Assembly (NCBI RefSeq): GCF_006438965.1
Contig: NZ_RCZM01000001.1
Span: forward strand, 435,097-499,096
Direction of reading: 5' to 3'
Source of the DNA: Pedococcus bigeumensis
GTDB taxonomy: Bacteria; Actinomycetota; Actinomycetes; Actinomycetales; Dermatophilaceae
Length of the DNA stretch: 64,000 nt
The notes under the pieces were generated by a model. The model saw only the letters and a program-made list of their open reading frames with translations. It did no database searches and had not been told where the DNA came from. This document shows positions 53,379 through 62,700 of this stretch, one piece after another. Each line of letters starts with the position of its first letter. The first letter of the stretch is position 1. Made by a program: the position numbers and the translations under genes.

Positions 53379-54044
53379 GTGACTTCGGCAGCAAACGCGG
53401 ACATGTCGCCGTCCGACCACGGCGAGCGCGCCCGGCACGGTCCCACCGGGTCGGTCCGGCCGCTTGCCTGGTTCCGCTGGGTCGGCTGGGCGATGGCCAA
53501 CAAGGCGTTCACGCGGCACCACCTGCTGAGCTACCTGCGGATGGCGCGAGCCAGTGCCCGCTACCCGTCGCTGCGGTTCGAGGGCCCCTGCTTCATCGGG
53601 CCGGACGTCCGGTTCGAGGTGCGCGAGGGCTACGGCCGCCTCGTGGTGGGCGCCTACACCCACTTCGGGGCGCACGCCCGGGTGCGGGCCCACGAGGGGA
53701 CCCTGCGGATCGGTGCGAAGTCGGTCATCGGCATCCGCAACACCCTCAACTGCTGGATCGACATCTCGATCGGCGAGGCCTGCCTCTTCGGTGACGACAT
53801 CTACGTCTGCGACTTCGACCACGTGACGACCTCGCTCGAGGTGCCGATCAAGGACCAGGGCATCGTGAAGTCGCCGGTCCGGATCGGTGACGACGTCTGG
53901 CTCGGCACCAAGGTCGTCGTCACGCGAGGCACCGACATCGGTGACCACTGCGTCGTCGCGGCCTCGGCCGTCGCTCGTGGTGAGTACGCGCCGCGGTCGA
54001 TCATCGCCGGCATACCGGGCAGGGTCGTGAAGGTGCGCACCTGA
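53379..54044 (+). CDS. Hexapeptide-repeat (left-handed beta-helix) acyltransferase, Rv3034c-like
   Basis: A 221-residue protein with consecutive hexapeptide turns such as 'CFIGPDVRFEVREGYGRLVV', 'TLRIGAKSVIGIRNTLNCWI' and 'VRIGDDVWLGTKVVVTRGTD', ending 'PRSIIAGIPGRVVKV' as in maltose/galactoside O-acetyltransferases. The His in 'CDFDHVTTS' is the candidate catalytic base. An acyl group is moved from acyl-CoA to a sugar hydroxyl, in mycobacteria probably on methylated glucan. The IAGIPG segment uses an ATA codon inside a GTATGCCG-complement word at 54008. GTG start. Convergent with the GH57 gene. Confidence 0.88.
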   Translation: MTSAANADMSPSDHGERARHGPTGSVRPLAWFRWVGWAMANKAFTRHHLLSYLRMARASARYPSLRFEGPCFIGPDVRFEVREGYGRLVVGAYTHFGAHARVRAHEGTLRIGAKSVIGIRNTLNCWIDISIGEACLFGDDIYVCDFDHVTTSLEVPIKDQGIVKSPVRIGDDVWLGTKVVVTRGTDIGDHCVVAASAVARGEYAPRSIIAGIPGRVVKVRT

Positions 54045-54061
54045 CCCCTGGTGGTCGCGCG

Positions 54062-55597
54062 TCAGGTGGCGTGCGGAACGGTCACGCGCGCGTCGAGTGA
54101 GGGGAACGCCCCGTCCCTGGCCGCCAACCGGGAGGCCTCGGCGCGTGCGTCGTCACGGCGGCCGTCCTGGACGAGCTGGGCCAGCTGGTGGAAGTCGCGG
54201 CGGTGCAGCTCGGCCCGTCGCCTGGCGTAGTCGACCGACTGCCCCCGCGTCACGAGGAACGCCCAGTCGCTCGACAGGGCATGGAACAGCGACGTGAGCA
54301 GCTGGTCGAGGTCGGGCCTGCGGGTCTGCAGCCGACCGGCGGCGCGTTCCCTGCCGACGAGGTCGAGCCAGCGACGTTGCAGCCACTCGTTCTCGTGCGC
54401 GATCTGCCGCACGCCCGGGCCGTCCCAGACCGAGAAGTCCTTACCGGCACCCCACGACCCGGGCCCCAGGTCCAGCTCGCCCGCAACGTGTCCGGCGGCG
54501 AGCGCCTGCCCGACGGTGGTGACCGTGACACCGGCGGCGCGCAGCGCACGGATCGCCTTGCCCAGGAAGGCCGGGCCTTCGTGCCACCAGTGACCGAACA
54601 GCTCGGTGTCGTATGCCGCGACGACCAGTCCCGGGGTCCCGGTCACCTCGTGCGCGTGGCCGAGCCGCGCACGGACCGCGCTCACGAAGTGCTCCACGTC
54701 GGCGTCGACCTGGGCTGCTGCGGCGACGGGGTCGTAGGGCGACTTGTGCTCGACGCCCACGTCGGGCTCGGTGATGGCCCAGAGCCGGATGCCGGTGAAC
54801 TCCTCGCGGGCGTGGAAGTCGCGGTAGGCGGCGGCGCCGGGATACCCGCTGCGGGAGGACCAGATCAGGTTGGTGACGTCGAGGTCGCGGGGGACCGCCA
54901 ACAGGTCGCTCCCGGCAACCCGCCACGCACCGTGCGGGTGGCCGCCGGCGTCTCCGACGGTCTGCTCGTCGACGACGAAGTGGCTGATCCCGGCCGAGGT
55001 GAACGCGGACGCCAGCGCGGGGGACCACGCGCACTCCGGCGCCCAGATGCCTCTGGGACGGACCCCGTGGCGCCAGGCGCTGTCGGCCAGACCTGAGTCG
55101 AGGGCCGTCGCCACGAACTCGGGCTGGAGCAGCGGCAGCAACGGATGCGCGGCCGGACCGCCCAGCAGCTCGACCACGCCGCCGTCGCGCAGCGAACGCA
55201 GCACGGGAGCGCCTCCAGCCCGCCAGCGCGACTCGAGCAGCCCCTGGACCCGGCTCGCGGCGGCATACTCGTGGGCAGCGGTCCCGCGACGGTGGGGGTC
55301 GTCGTCGAAGCCCATCTCACGGGCCCGCTGCTGCCACAGGCCGACCCACGTCTGGGTGTCGGCTCGCATGCGCGGGTGGTCGAGCTGGGCGGCCAGCACG
55401 GGGGTGACCCCGAGGGTGAGGACGTCGCGATGACCTTCTGCCGCAAGGGAGTCCAGCTCGGCGACCAATGGGACGTAGGACTCGGCCCAGGCCTGGAACA
55501 GCCATTCCTCGCCCAGTGGCCACACCCCGTGACCGGGCAGCCAGGGGAGGTGTGAGTGCAGGACGAGGCAGAAGGAGCCCGGCACCGGAGGAGTCAC
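54062..55597 (-). CDS. Glycoside hydrolase family 57 protein, branching-enzyme type (Rv3031-like)
   Basis: A 511-residue GH57 enzyme. It starts 'FCLVLHSHLPWLPGHGVWPL' (motif 1), has 'RGIWAPECAWSP' with the nucleophile Glu (motif 3) and 'VVAAYDTELFGHWWHEGPAF' with the acid/base Asp (motif 4), and a C-terminal helical domain. This set of motifs is that of AmyC-type alpha-1,4-glucan branching enzymes. In mycobacteria Rv3031 is placed in methylglucose-lipopolysaccharide synthesis. So the window has two branching enzymes of unrelated fold (GlgB and this one). Followed by the MmcQ-like gene upstream on the same strand. Confidence 0.9.
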   Translation of the reverse strand: MTPPVPGSFCLVLHSHLPWLPGHGVWPLGEEWLFQAWAESYVPLVAELDSLAAEGHRDVLTLGVTPVLAAQLDHPRMRADTQTWVGLWQQRAREMGFDDDPHRRGTAAHEYAAASRVQGLLESRWRAGGAPVLRSLRDGGVVELLGGPAAHPLLPLLQPEFVATALDSGLADSAWRHGVRPRGIWAPECAWSPALASAFTSAGISHFVVDEQTVGDAGGHPHGAWRVAGSDLLAVPRDLDVTNLIWSSRSGYPGAAAYRDFHAREEFTGIRLWAITEPDVGVEHKSPYDPVAAAAQVDADVEHFVSAVRARLGHAHEVTGTPGLVVAAYDTELFGHWWHEGPAFLGKAIRALRAAGVTVTTVGQALAAGHVAGELDLGPGSWGAGKDFSVWDGPGVRQIAHENEWLQRRWLDLVGRERAAGRLQTRRPDLDQLLTSLFHALSSDWAFLVTRGQSVDYARRRAELHRRDFHQLAQLVQDGRRDDARAEASRLAARDGAFPSLDARVTVPHAT

Positions 55598-55624
55598 GAG
55601 GAACCAGTCTGCCGCACGCCCGGC

Positions 55625-56071
55625 TCAGGTCGCGGGACGCTCCACGAGCCGCGCGAGCTTCTGCGGTGCCATCAGGCAGTAGCTCTCGGTCAGCAGCTCG
55701 GTGACCTCAGACCAGTCGGCGTCGGTGGTCAGCACCAGGCCGACGACCTGGGGGTTCCACTCCGGCTTGTAGAACGGGAACCCCGACCCGACCAGCGCCT
55801 CGAGCTCGTCGCCTGCGGAGCGGAACGTGATCACGTCGATCGGGCCGGTCGCGCCGGTGGCGCGGCCGAACACCGAGCGACCAGCCGGGTCGACCCGGGC
55901 CAGGTGGGCGAAGGTCCGCTGCCGGATCCGCCAGCGCACGCCGATCCAGGCGTCCTGCTCGTGGGCCCCGGGCAGGGCCAGGCAGATCTCGCCGACCCGC
56001 GCGACCAGGGGCGGGGCAAGGTCGAGCTCGATGGCGCCCACGGATCCGACGGTATGACGAACCACCGACAC
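55625..56071 (-). CDS. MmcQ/YjbR-family protein
   Basis: A 148-residue protein of the MmcQ/YjbR fold: 'LPGAHEQDAWIGVRWRIRQR', a central 'FRSAGDELEALVGSGFPFYK' and 'VVGLVLTTDADWSEVTELL'. Family members are DNA-binding-like small proteins of unclear role. GTG start at 56071; the next GTG two codons later is also possible. Transcribed toward the GH57 gene, 27 bases before it. Confidence 0.82.
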   Translation of the reverse strand: MSVVRHTVGSVGAIELDLAPPLVARVGEICLALPGAHEQDAWIGVRWRIRQRTFAHLARVDPAGRSVFGRATGATGPIDVITFRSAGDELEALVGSGFPFYKPEWNPQVVGLVLTTDADWSEVTELLTESYCLMAPQKLARLVERPAT

Positions 56072-56129
56072 CCGTCCGCCGCCGTGCCTGGCCGGACAGT
56101 GATCGGGCGGCCCGACCAGCAGCCGCGTG

Positions 56130-56205
56130 ACCTCTGTGCACAGAGGTGAGGCCGACTGCGCACTGAGCGGGTCTCTGTGCAGCTGTCCGATCGTCTGTGC
56201 ACAGA
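56130..56205. repeat. Pair of CTGTGCACAG palindromes between mmcQ and arfB
   Basis: ACCTCTGTGCACAGAGGT (56130-56147) is an 18-bp perfect palindrome, and TCTGTGCACAGA recurs at 56194-56205. A half-like copy TCTCTGTGCAG begins at 56172. They lie between divergent starts, so operator function is possible. The same word recurs at 63552-63565. Confidence 0.6.
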
Positions 56206-56218
56206 TGCGGGGTGGACC

Positions 56219-56722
56219 ATGTGGTGGAGTGGACCCGTGGCCTCACCCATCGCCGGACGACCCCAGCCCGGCACGGCTCTGTCCGTCCCCGCCGGCCCCG
56301 GGCTGAGCCAGGGCCTGGTCATCGACGCGGGCGAGCTGGTGGAACGGTTCTCCCGCTCGTCCGGTCCAGGCGGCCAGGGGGTCAACACCACCGACAGCCG
56401 GGTCGAGCTCGACTTCGACCCCAGCACCTCCCGAGCCGTCGCGGGGCTGCCCGACGCGGTGCGGGAGCGGCTGCTGGACCGGCTCGCCTCCAGGCTCGTC
56501 GGCGGCAGGCTGATCGTCGTCGCGTCCGAGCACCGCTCCCAGCGCCAGAACCGGGTGGTCGCCCGTCAGCGCCTGGTCACGATGGTGCGAGAGGCCGCCG
56601 CACCCGACCCTCCGCAACGCCGACCCACAAGGCGCACCAAGGGTTCGCAGCGGCGCCGGATCGAGAGCAAGAAGCGCAGGGGTCAGCTCAAGTCCGCGCG
56701 CCGCACCACCGACGACGGCTGA
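56219..56722 (+). CDS. arfB: Peptidyl-tRNA hydrolase ArfB (YaeJ), ribosome rescue
   Basis: A 167-residue GGQ-domain protein that frees stalled ribosomes without a stop codon. The GGQ motif is in 'RSSGPGGQGVNTTDSRVEL' and the C-terminal tail is strongly basic ('RRRIESKKRRGQLKSARR'), the part that enters the empty mRNA channel. The length fits the family; the N-terminal 30 residues may be shorter if the GTG at 56237 is used. Convergent with the methyltransferase gene. Confidence 0.9.
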   Translation: MWWSGPVASPIAGRPQPGTALSVPAGPGLSQGLVIDAGELVERFSRSSGPGGQGVNTTDSRVELDFDPSTSRAVAGLPDAVRERLLDRLASRLVGGRLIVVASEHRSQRQNRVVARQRLVTMVREAAAPDPPQRRPTRRTKGSQRRRIESKKRRGQLKSARRTTDDG

Positions 56723-56753
56723 GCCGGCGAACCGGTCACCGAGCCCCTGGCAG

Positions 56754-57521
56754 CTACAGCTCCACCACGGCGAACAGGTCGAGACAGGCGTCCTCGGGAT
56801 CGCCCAGGAGGAAGTCGTCGACCGTCACCGACCCGACCACGCCATGCAGGTCGTCGCGCCAGTCGTCGGGCGCCATGTCCTGTTGCGCCACGACGATCGA
56901 CCCGTACTCGTCCTCCCAGCGCAGCAACCGCTCGCCGTGACCGAGGCCCAGCACCGTCACCCCCGCGCCAGGTAGCCAGCGACCCAGCTCACCGGCCAGC
57001 TCGTCGGCGTCGTACTCGCGGCAGTGGTAGAGGTTCGTCGGCCGCTCCCGCCGCCCGAGCCCGGGGGAGAAGGTCGCCCGGTTCGGCGTCGACAGCACCA
57101 CGACACCGCCCGCGCGCGTGACGCGGGCCAGCTCGCGCACGTAGTCGTCCGGCGTCCAGATGTGCTCGAGCACCTGGAGCGAGACCGTCAGGTCCGCCGC
57201 GCCCGTCGCCAGTGGCAGCGCCGTCAGCCCACCCCGGAGGTATGCCGTCCGCTCACCTCCGTGGGTCCGTGCGGCGTGCGACGTGGTCGCTGAGTCGTAG
57301 TCGACGCCGACCACGCACAAGTCCGGCCACGCCTCGCGAAGGAGGCCCGCGGCATACCCTTCACCGCAGCCGGCGTCGAGGACGACGCGTGGCGTGGTCG
57401 GAACCCAGCCGGGGACGGCGGCATACCCGGCCTCGTGGCGACGGAACCAGTAGTTCTCGGCCGCGATGCCAGGGATGGTGCGCTCACCGGTGATGGTCAG
57501 CGCGGTGGGTGGTGTGGGCAC
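56754..57521 (-). CDS. SAM-dependent methyltransferase, Rv3030-like
   Basis: A 255-residue class I methyltransferase. Its opening 'LTITGERTIPGIAAENYWFR' followed by RHE is a hallmark of the mycobacterial Rv3030 family, which is implicated in 6-O-methylation of glucan in methylglucose lipopolysaccharide. The SAM motif is VVLDAGCGEGYAAG; 'LQVLEHIWTPDDYVRELARV' and 'GGVVVLSTPNRATFSPG' follow. GTG 57521 has GGAGG 5 bases upstream. Divergent from etfB. Confidence 0.9.
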   Translation of the reverse strand: MPTPPTALTITGERTIPGIAAENYWFRRHEAGYAAVPGWVPTTPRVVLDAGCGEGYAAGLLREAWPDLCVVGVDYDSATTSHAARTHGGERTAYLRGGLTALPLATGAADLTVSLQVLEHIWTPDDYVRELARVTRAGGVVVLSTPNRATFSPGLGRRERPTNLYHCREYDADELAGELGRWLPGAGVTVLGLGHGERLLRWEDEYGSIVVAQQDMAPDDWRDDLHGVVGSVTVDDFLLGDPEDACLDLFAVVEL

Positions 57522-57590
57522 CGTCACCTCCTCTGCGCGACTTCGGACTTGCACGGGTGGCCTCGTGGTGAGCGTCACGCGGTGCTGGCG

Positions 57591-57619
57591 TGTCGATTCC
57601 GGGGCGGGGCTGTAAGGAT
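57591..57619 (+). promoter_or_regulatory. Possible etfBA promoter
   Basis: TGTCGA (57591-57596) and TAAGGAT (57613-57619) are 16 bases apart, about 100 bases before etfB. TAAGGAT resembles the actinobacterial -10 hexamer. Ribosome site AGAGGG lies before the ATG at 57716. Moderate support only. Confidence 0.35.
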
Positions 57620-57715
57620 GGCACCTGACCAATTTCGAACCCAGCAGGTCGACCAAGAGAACCCTGCAGTGTCGACCCAACGGTCTTCATTCACAGAAAG
57701 AGGGACGAGCAGCGC

Positions 57716-58498
57716 ATGAACATCGTCGTCTGCGTGAAGTACGTGCCGGATGCACAGTCCGACCGCACGTTCAACGAGTCCGACAACACCACCGACCGGG
57801 TGGGCGTTGACGGTCTGCTGTCCGAGCTCGACGAGTACGCCGTCGAGGAGGCCCTCAAGCTCGTGGAGGCCGGGGAAGGCGAAGTGACCGTCGTCACCGT
57901 CGGACCGGACCAGGCTGCCGACGCGCTCAAGAAGGCGCTGCAGATGGGTGCCCACAAGGCCGTCCACGTCAAGGACGACGCGATCCACGGCTCGGACGCC
58001 GTCGCGACGTCGCTGGTCCTGGCCGAGGCGATCAAGAAGACAGGCACCCCCGACCTCGTCATCACCGGCATGGCCTCGACCGACGGCACGATGAGCGTCG
58101 TCCCCGCGATGCTCGCCGAGCGACTCGGCCTGCCGCAGGTGACCTTCGCGTCCGAGCTGTCCGTCGACGGCACGACCGTGACGATCCGCCGCGACGGTGA
58201 CGCCGCCTCGGAGACGATCGTCGCGACGCTGCCCGCGCTCGTGTCGGTCACCGACCAGATCAACGAGCCGCGCTACCCCTCGTTCAAGGGGATCATGGCC
58301 GCGAAGAAGAAGCCGGTCGAGGAGTGGGCGCTCGCCGACCTCGGCATCGACGCCTCGCAGGTCGGCCTCGACGCCGCCTGGACCAAGGTCGAGTCGTTCA
58401 CCAAGCGCCCCCCGCGCGAGCAGGGCCAGATCGTCACCGACGACGGCGACGGCGGCACCAAGCTCGCGGAGTTCCTGTCCGCGCAGAAGTTCATCTGA
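57716..58498 (+). CDS. etfB: Electron transfer flavoprotein beta subunit
   Basis: A 260-residue ETF beta subunit that accepts electrons from acyl-CoA dehydrogenases. The start 'NIVVCVKYVPDAQSDRTFNE' and 'ELDEYAVEEALKLVEAGEG', 'VTVGPDQAADALKKALQMGA' (AMP-binding region) and 'PALVSVTDQINEPRYPSFKG' are family signatures, the last being the ETF-beta recognition loop area. Followed by etfA after 48 bases. Its orthologs are Rv3029c-type FixA genes beside Rv3030 in mycobacteria. Confidence 0.95.
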   Translation: MNIVVCVKYVPDAQSDRTFNESDNTTDRVGVDGLLSELDEYAVEEALKLVEAGEGEVTVVTVGPDQAADALKKALQMGAHKAVHVKDDAIHGSDAVATSLVLAEAIKKTGTPDLVITGMASTDGTMSVVPAMLAERLGLPQVTFASELSVDGTTVTIRRDGDAASETIVATLPALVSVTDQINEPRYPSFKGIMAAKKKPVEEWALADLGIDASQVGLDAAWTKVESFTKRPPREQGQIVTDDGDGGTKLAEFLSAQKFI

Positions 58499-58546
58499 GC
58501 CGGCCAGAACCGCTGCGTAGGACCAACAGAAAGAGGAACACCACTC

Positions 58547-59506
58547 ATGGCTGAAGTACTCGTCCTGGTCGACCACGCGAACGGCACCGTTCGCAAGACC
58601 ACCTCAGAACTGCTCACCATCGCCCGCCGCCTCGGCGAGCCCAGCGCCGTGTTCGTCGGCAGCGGGTTCGACGCGGCCAAGGAGACGCTGGCCAAGTACG
58701 GCGCGGAGAAGGTCTACCGCGTCGAGAACGCCGACGTCACCGACTACCTCGTGGCTCCGCAGGCCGAGCTGCTCGCGCAGCTCGTCGAGAAGACCGGCGC
58801 CGCCGCGGTGCTGATCCCCAGCAACTCGGCCGGCAAGGAGATCGCGGCCCGTCTGGCAATCAAGACCGACTCGGGTCTGATCACCGACGCCGTCGACGTC
58901 CAGGCCGGTGAGGGCGGTGGCGTGTCCACCACCCAGTCCGTCTTCGCTGGTTCCTACAGCGTGAAGTCGACCATCACCAAGGGCACCCCGATCGTCACGG
59001 TCAAGCCCAACTCGGCGGCTCCTGAGGAGTCTGCCGGCGCGGCTGCTGACGAGGCGTTCGAACCGACCATCTCCGAGGGTGCCAAGGGCGCCAAGGTGAC
59101 CGAGTCCAAGCCGAAGGAGGCCACCGGTCGCCCCGAGCTGACCGAGGCCGCCATCGTGGTCTCGGGTGGTCGTGGCACCGGCGGCGACTTCTCGCCGGTC
59201 GAGACCTTCGCGGACTCCCTCGGTGCCGCTGTCGGCGCCTCGCGTGCCGCCGTCGACGCCGGCTGGTACCCGCACACCTCGCAGGTCGGCCAGACCGGCA
59301 AGCAGGTCTCGCCGCAGCTCTACGTCGCGTGCGGCATCTCCGGGGCCATCCAGCACCGCGCGGGCATGCAGACGTCCAAGACGATCATCGCGATCAACAA
59401 GGACGAAGAAGCCCCGATCTTCGAGCTCGTCGACTTCGGTGTCGTGGGCGACCTGTTCACGGTCCTCCCGCAGGCCACCGCGGCCGTCAACGCCAGCAAG
59501 GGCTAG
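58547..59506 (+). CDS. etfA: Electron transfer flavoprotein alpha subunit
   Basis: A 319-residue ETF alpha subunit. The C-terminal FAD-binding domain shows '[20 protein letters not shown]', '[20 protein letters not shown]', '[19 protein letters not shown]' and '[20 protein letters not shown]', all standard. With EtfB it passes electrons to an ETF:quinone oxidoreductase. AGAGGA lies upstream of the ATG, and a strong terminator follows. Confidence 0.96.
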   Translation: MAEVLVLVDHANGTVRKTTSELLTIARRLGEPSAVFVGSGFDAAKETLAKYGAEKVYRVENADVTDYLVAPQAELLAQLVEKTGAAAVLIPSNSAGKEIAARLAIKTDSGLITDAVDVQAGEGGGVSTTQSVFAGSYSVKSTITKGTPIVTVKPNSAAPEESAGAAADEAFEPTISEGAKGAKVTESKPKEATGRPELTEAAIVVSGGRGTGGDFSPVETFADSLGAAVGASRAAVDAGWYPHTSQVGQTGKQVSPQLYVACGISGAIQHRAGMQTSKTIIAINKDEEAPIFELVDFGVVGDLFTVLPQATAAVNASKG

Positions 59507-59527
59507 TCAAGGCAAAGACACGCATCC

Positions 59528-59560
59528 GAAGGGCCCCGACCGCGCTGGTCGGGGCCTTTC
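59528..59560 (+). terminator. Rho-independent terminator of etfBA
   Basis: GGCCCCGACC (59532-59541), loop GCGCT, GGTCGGGGCC (59547-59556), extended by GAAG/TTTC at the base and ending in TTT. It begins 22 bases after etfA. Classic terminator. Confidence 0.9.
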
Positions 59561-59563
59561 GGC

Positions 59564-59585
59564 GTATGCCGGTCACCCGGCATAC
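59564..59585. terminator. Second hairpin after etfA made of paired GTATGCCG words
   Basis: GTATGCCGG (59564-59572), loop TCAC, CCGGCATAC (59577-59585). A perfect 9-bp stem directly following the classic terminator. The arms are two opposed GTATGCCG words, the same design as at 43352-43391 and 3944-3982. Confidence 0.7.
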
Positions 59586-59769
59586 CGGGGAACGTCCCGG
59601 ACCGCACGCGACCCGGGGCGCCGCCGCTGCCGGCAAAGCCGCGGCACCATGCGTGGGTACGGACGTGGGTCATGCCAACGGCCTACGTCAGATGTCCCGT
59701 CGACCCCATCCGTACGGCCCGTGTGCTCCCTGCCGGGCACCCCTAGCGTGACGGCACGAGGAGGCCGTC

Positions 59770-62700
59770 ATGCAGGCACGGCGAGTCATCACCATCGGGG
59801 CTGCGCTGGCCGCAGGGCTGCTCTCGGTGCCGATCGGCCTGCCGGCAGCCGCCGCGCCCCCTCCGTCACCACACGGTCCGCGACCCCAGAGTGTTCGCAA
59901 CCTGCCGGTGGCCGACGTGCGGGGCGCCCCGGTCGACACGAGCCCGCGGGTCCTGACGCAACCGGACGGCACCGCTCTCACCGTCCGAGCGGTCGGCGAC
60001 GGCGTCAGCCACGGGGTGGAGACACTGGACGGCTACGCCGTCGTCCAGACGCCCACGGGCCGGTGGGAGTACGCAGCCGGCCGCGCCGCGAACGGCAAGC
60101 TCAAGCCGTCGGGCAAGGTGGTTGGCAGGGACCGTCCTGCCGTGGGGACTGCCAAGCACCAGCGGGACGTGGCAGCCACGCCGACCACGACCCTGGTGCC
60201 GGCGGCACTCAACACGGGCACGCAGCGCACCTTGGTCATCCTCGTGCAGTTCACCAACCAGGCGAGCGTCGGCAGCACCCCCGCCCAGTGGAGCGGGAAG
60301 TACTTCGGTCCGGGCAACAGTGTCCGGTCGTACTACCAGCAGGCCTCGGGAAACCAGCTCGACTTCGCACCCGCTGCCGAGTCCAGCGGAACGCCGAACG
60401 ACGGCGTCGTCGGGTGGCTGACGCTGCCCTATGCGCACCCCAACTTCGGGGGGAACTTCGGCGCCGTGGTCAACGGGCTCCTTGTCGAGAAGCAGCTGAC
60501 CAGGGACGCGATCCTGGCCGCCGACCCGTACGTCAACTTCGCCTCGTACGACACGAACGGCGATGGAAACCTGCAACCCTCGGAGCTGCACCTCACCGTG
60601 ATCGTCGCGGGCTACGAGAGCAGTGTCTTCAACTCGTGCGGCCCGAGCGTCTGGGGTCACAAGAGCAACCTGTACGGCTCGTACACGCCCATGGTCGACA
60701 ACGTCTGGGCGGGAAACCTGGGGTACACCCAGTTCGGTGAATGGCACCGCACCTGCAGCACGGCGACCTGGAACAACATGGCGACGATCGGGATCATGGC
60801 GCACGAGATCGGCCACGACCTCGGCTGGCCGGACCTCTACGACACCGTCCCCGGGGGAAACAACCCCGACTCGTCCGGGATCGGCGCGTGGAGTGTCATG
60901 TCGGGCGGTTCATGGGGGACCGTGCCGGGCCAGAACATCGGGGACAGTCCGGTGCTGCCGGATGCCTGGTCCCGCTCGTTCCAAGGCTGGGTGACGCCGA
61001 CGCCGGTGGGTGCGAGCACGACCGTGATGCTCCGCTCCGCGTCCACGAGCCTTGATGCCGTGCGCCTGCGGGACAACCCCAACGGCGTCGACTGGGCGTA
61101 CGGAGCCAGCGGCAGCGGGGAGTACTTCCTCGTGGAGAACCGACAACGGACCGGCTTCGACGCGGCCCTTCCCGGGTGCGGCCTCCTGGTGTGGCACGTC
61201 GACGAGACACGTCCGGGGGACAACAGCGCCAACTCGGACGAGCTGAGACGGCTGGTGGACCTCGAGCAGGCGGACGGTCTCAAGCAGCTCGACGCCCCTG
61301 GACAGGACGGGGACAGCGGCGACCCCTTCCCGGGCTCCACGCATAACCTGGCGTTCACCGGCGCGACCAACCCCGACAGCAACCTCTACAGCGGTGCAGG
61401 GTCCGGGGTCTCCATGTCGCTCACCAACCAGGCCTGCGCGCCGAGCATGAGCGCGACGGTGGCAGCCGTGGTCGGGACCGCACCCGAGAATGACGGATTT
61501 GCCACCGCGCAGGTGCTGCCGGGGTCGTCCGGCAACGTGACCGGGACCTCGGTGGGCGCGACGAAGGAGTCGGGTGAGCCGGACCATGCGGGCAACCCGG
61601 GTGGCGCGTCGGTCTGGTACTCGTGGACCGCGCCAACTTCGGGGAAGCTGACGCTGAGCTCGGCGGGGTCGAGCTTCGACACGTTGATGGGCGTCTACCA
61701 GGGGTCGACCGTCTCGGCACTGACGGAACGGGGATCGAACGACGACGAGAACCATGCGAGTGGTGTCGTCACGTCGCGGATTGCTGACCTGGCCGTGACC
61801 GGTGGGCAGGTCTACCGGATTGCGGTGGATGGGTTCAAGGACGGTGTCGCGGCGGCCGAGGCGGGCACGGTCAAGGTGGCCTGGTCGTTCGCAGCGACGC
61901 CTCCGGCGAACGACGCCTTCGCTGCCGCGCAGGTGTGGTCTGGGTCGTCGGGCAGCGTGACGGGGACGTCGCTGGGTGCGACGAAGGAGTCGGGTGAGCC
62001 GGACCATGCGGGCAACCCGGGTGGCGCATCGGTCTGGTACTCGTGGACCGCGCCATCTTCGGGGAAGCTGACGCTGAGCTCGGCGGGGTCGAGCTTCGAC
62101 ACGTTGATGGGGGTCTACCAGGGGACGAGTGTCTCGGCTCTGACCCTGCGGGCCTCCAACGACGACGAGGACAACGCCGGCGGGCTCTACACGTCGAAGG
62201 TGACGGATCTGGCGGTGACGGGAGGGCAGGCCTACCGGATCGCCGTCGATGGCTACCAGGAGGGTGCTGCGGCGGCCGAGGCGGGCGCGGTCAAGGTGGC
62301 CTGGTCGTTCGCGGCCACCCCGCCCGAGCCCAGCCACTTCACCCCCCTGACGCCGGCCCGGTTGCTGGACACGCGGTCTGGTGTCGGTGCGCCGAAGGCG
62401 GCGGTTGCTGCGGGTGGGACGGTGTCGTTGAAGGTGGCTGGGTTGGGCGGGGTGCCGGCCACTGGGGTGGGGGCGGTGGTCCTGAACGTGACGGTGGCAC
62501 AACCGAGTGCGGCTGGTTTCGTGACGGTGTGGCCGGCGGGGGAGGGCCGTCCGGTGACGTCGAACCTCAACTTCGTGAAGGCTCGGACGGTGCCGAACCT
62601 GGTGGTGGTGAAGGTGGGTGCGGGTGGCTTCGTCGACCTGTACAACTCCAGTGGGAGCACCCAGCTGATCGCCGACGTCATGGGCTGGTTCCCCGAGGGC

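Noticed and set aside
57541-57715. tRNA or other structured RNA in the etfB leader
   Set aside because: No T-loop/acceptor pattern and no extended pairing beyond chance.
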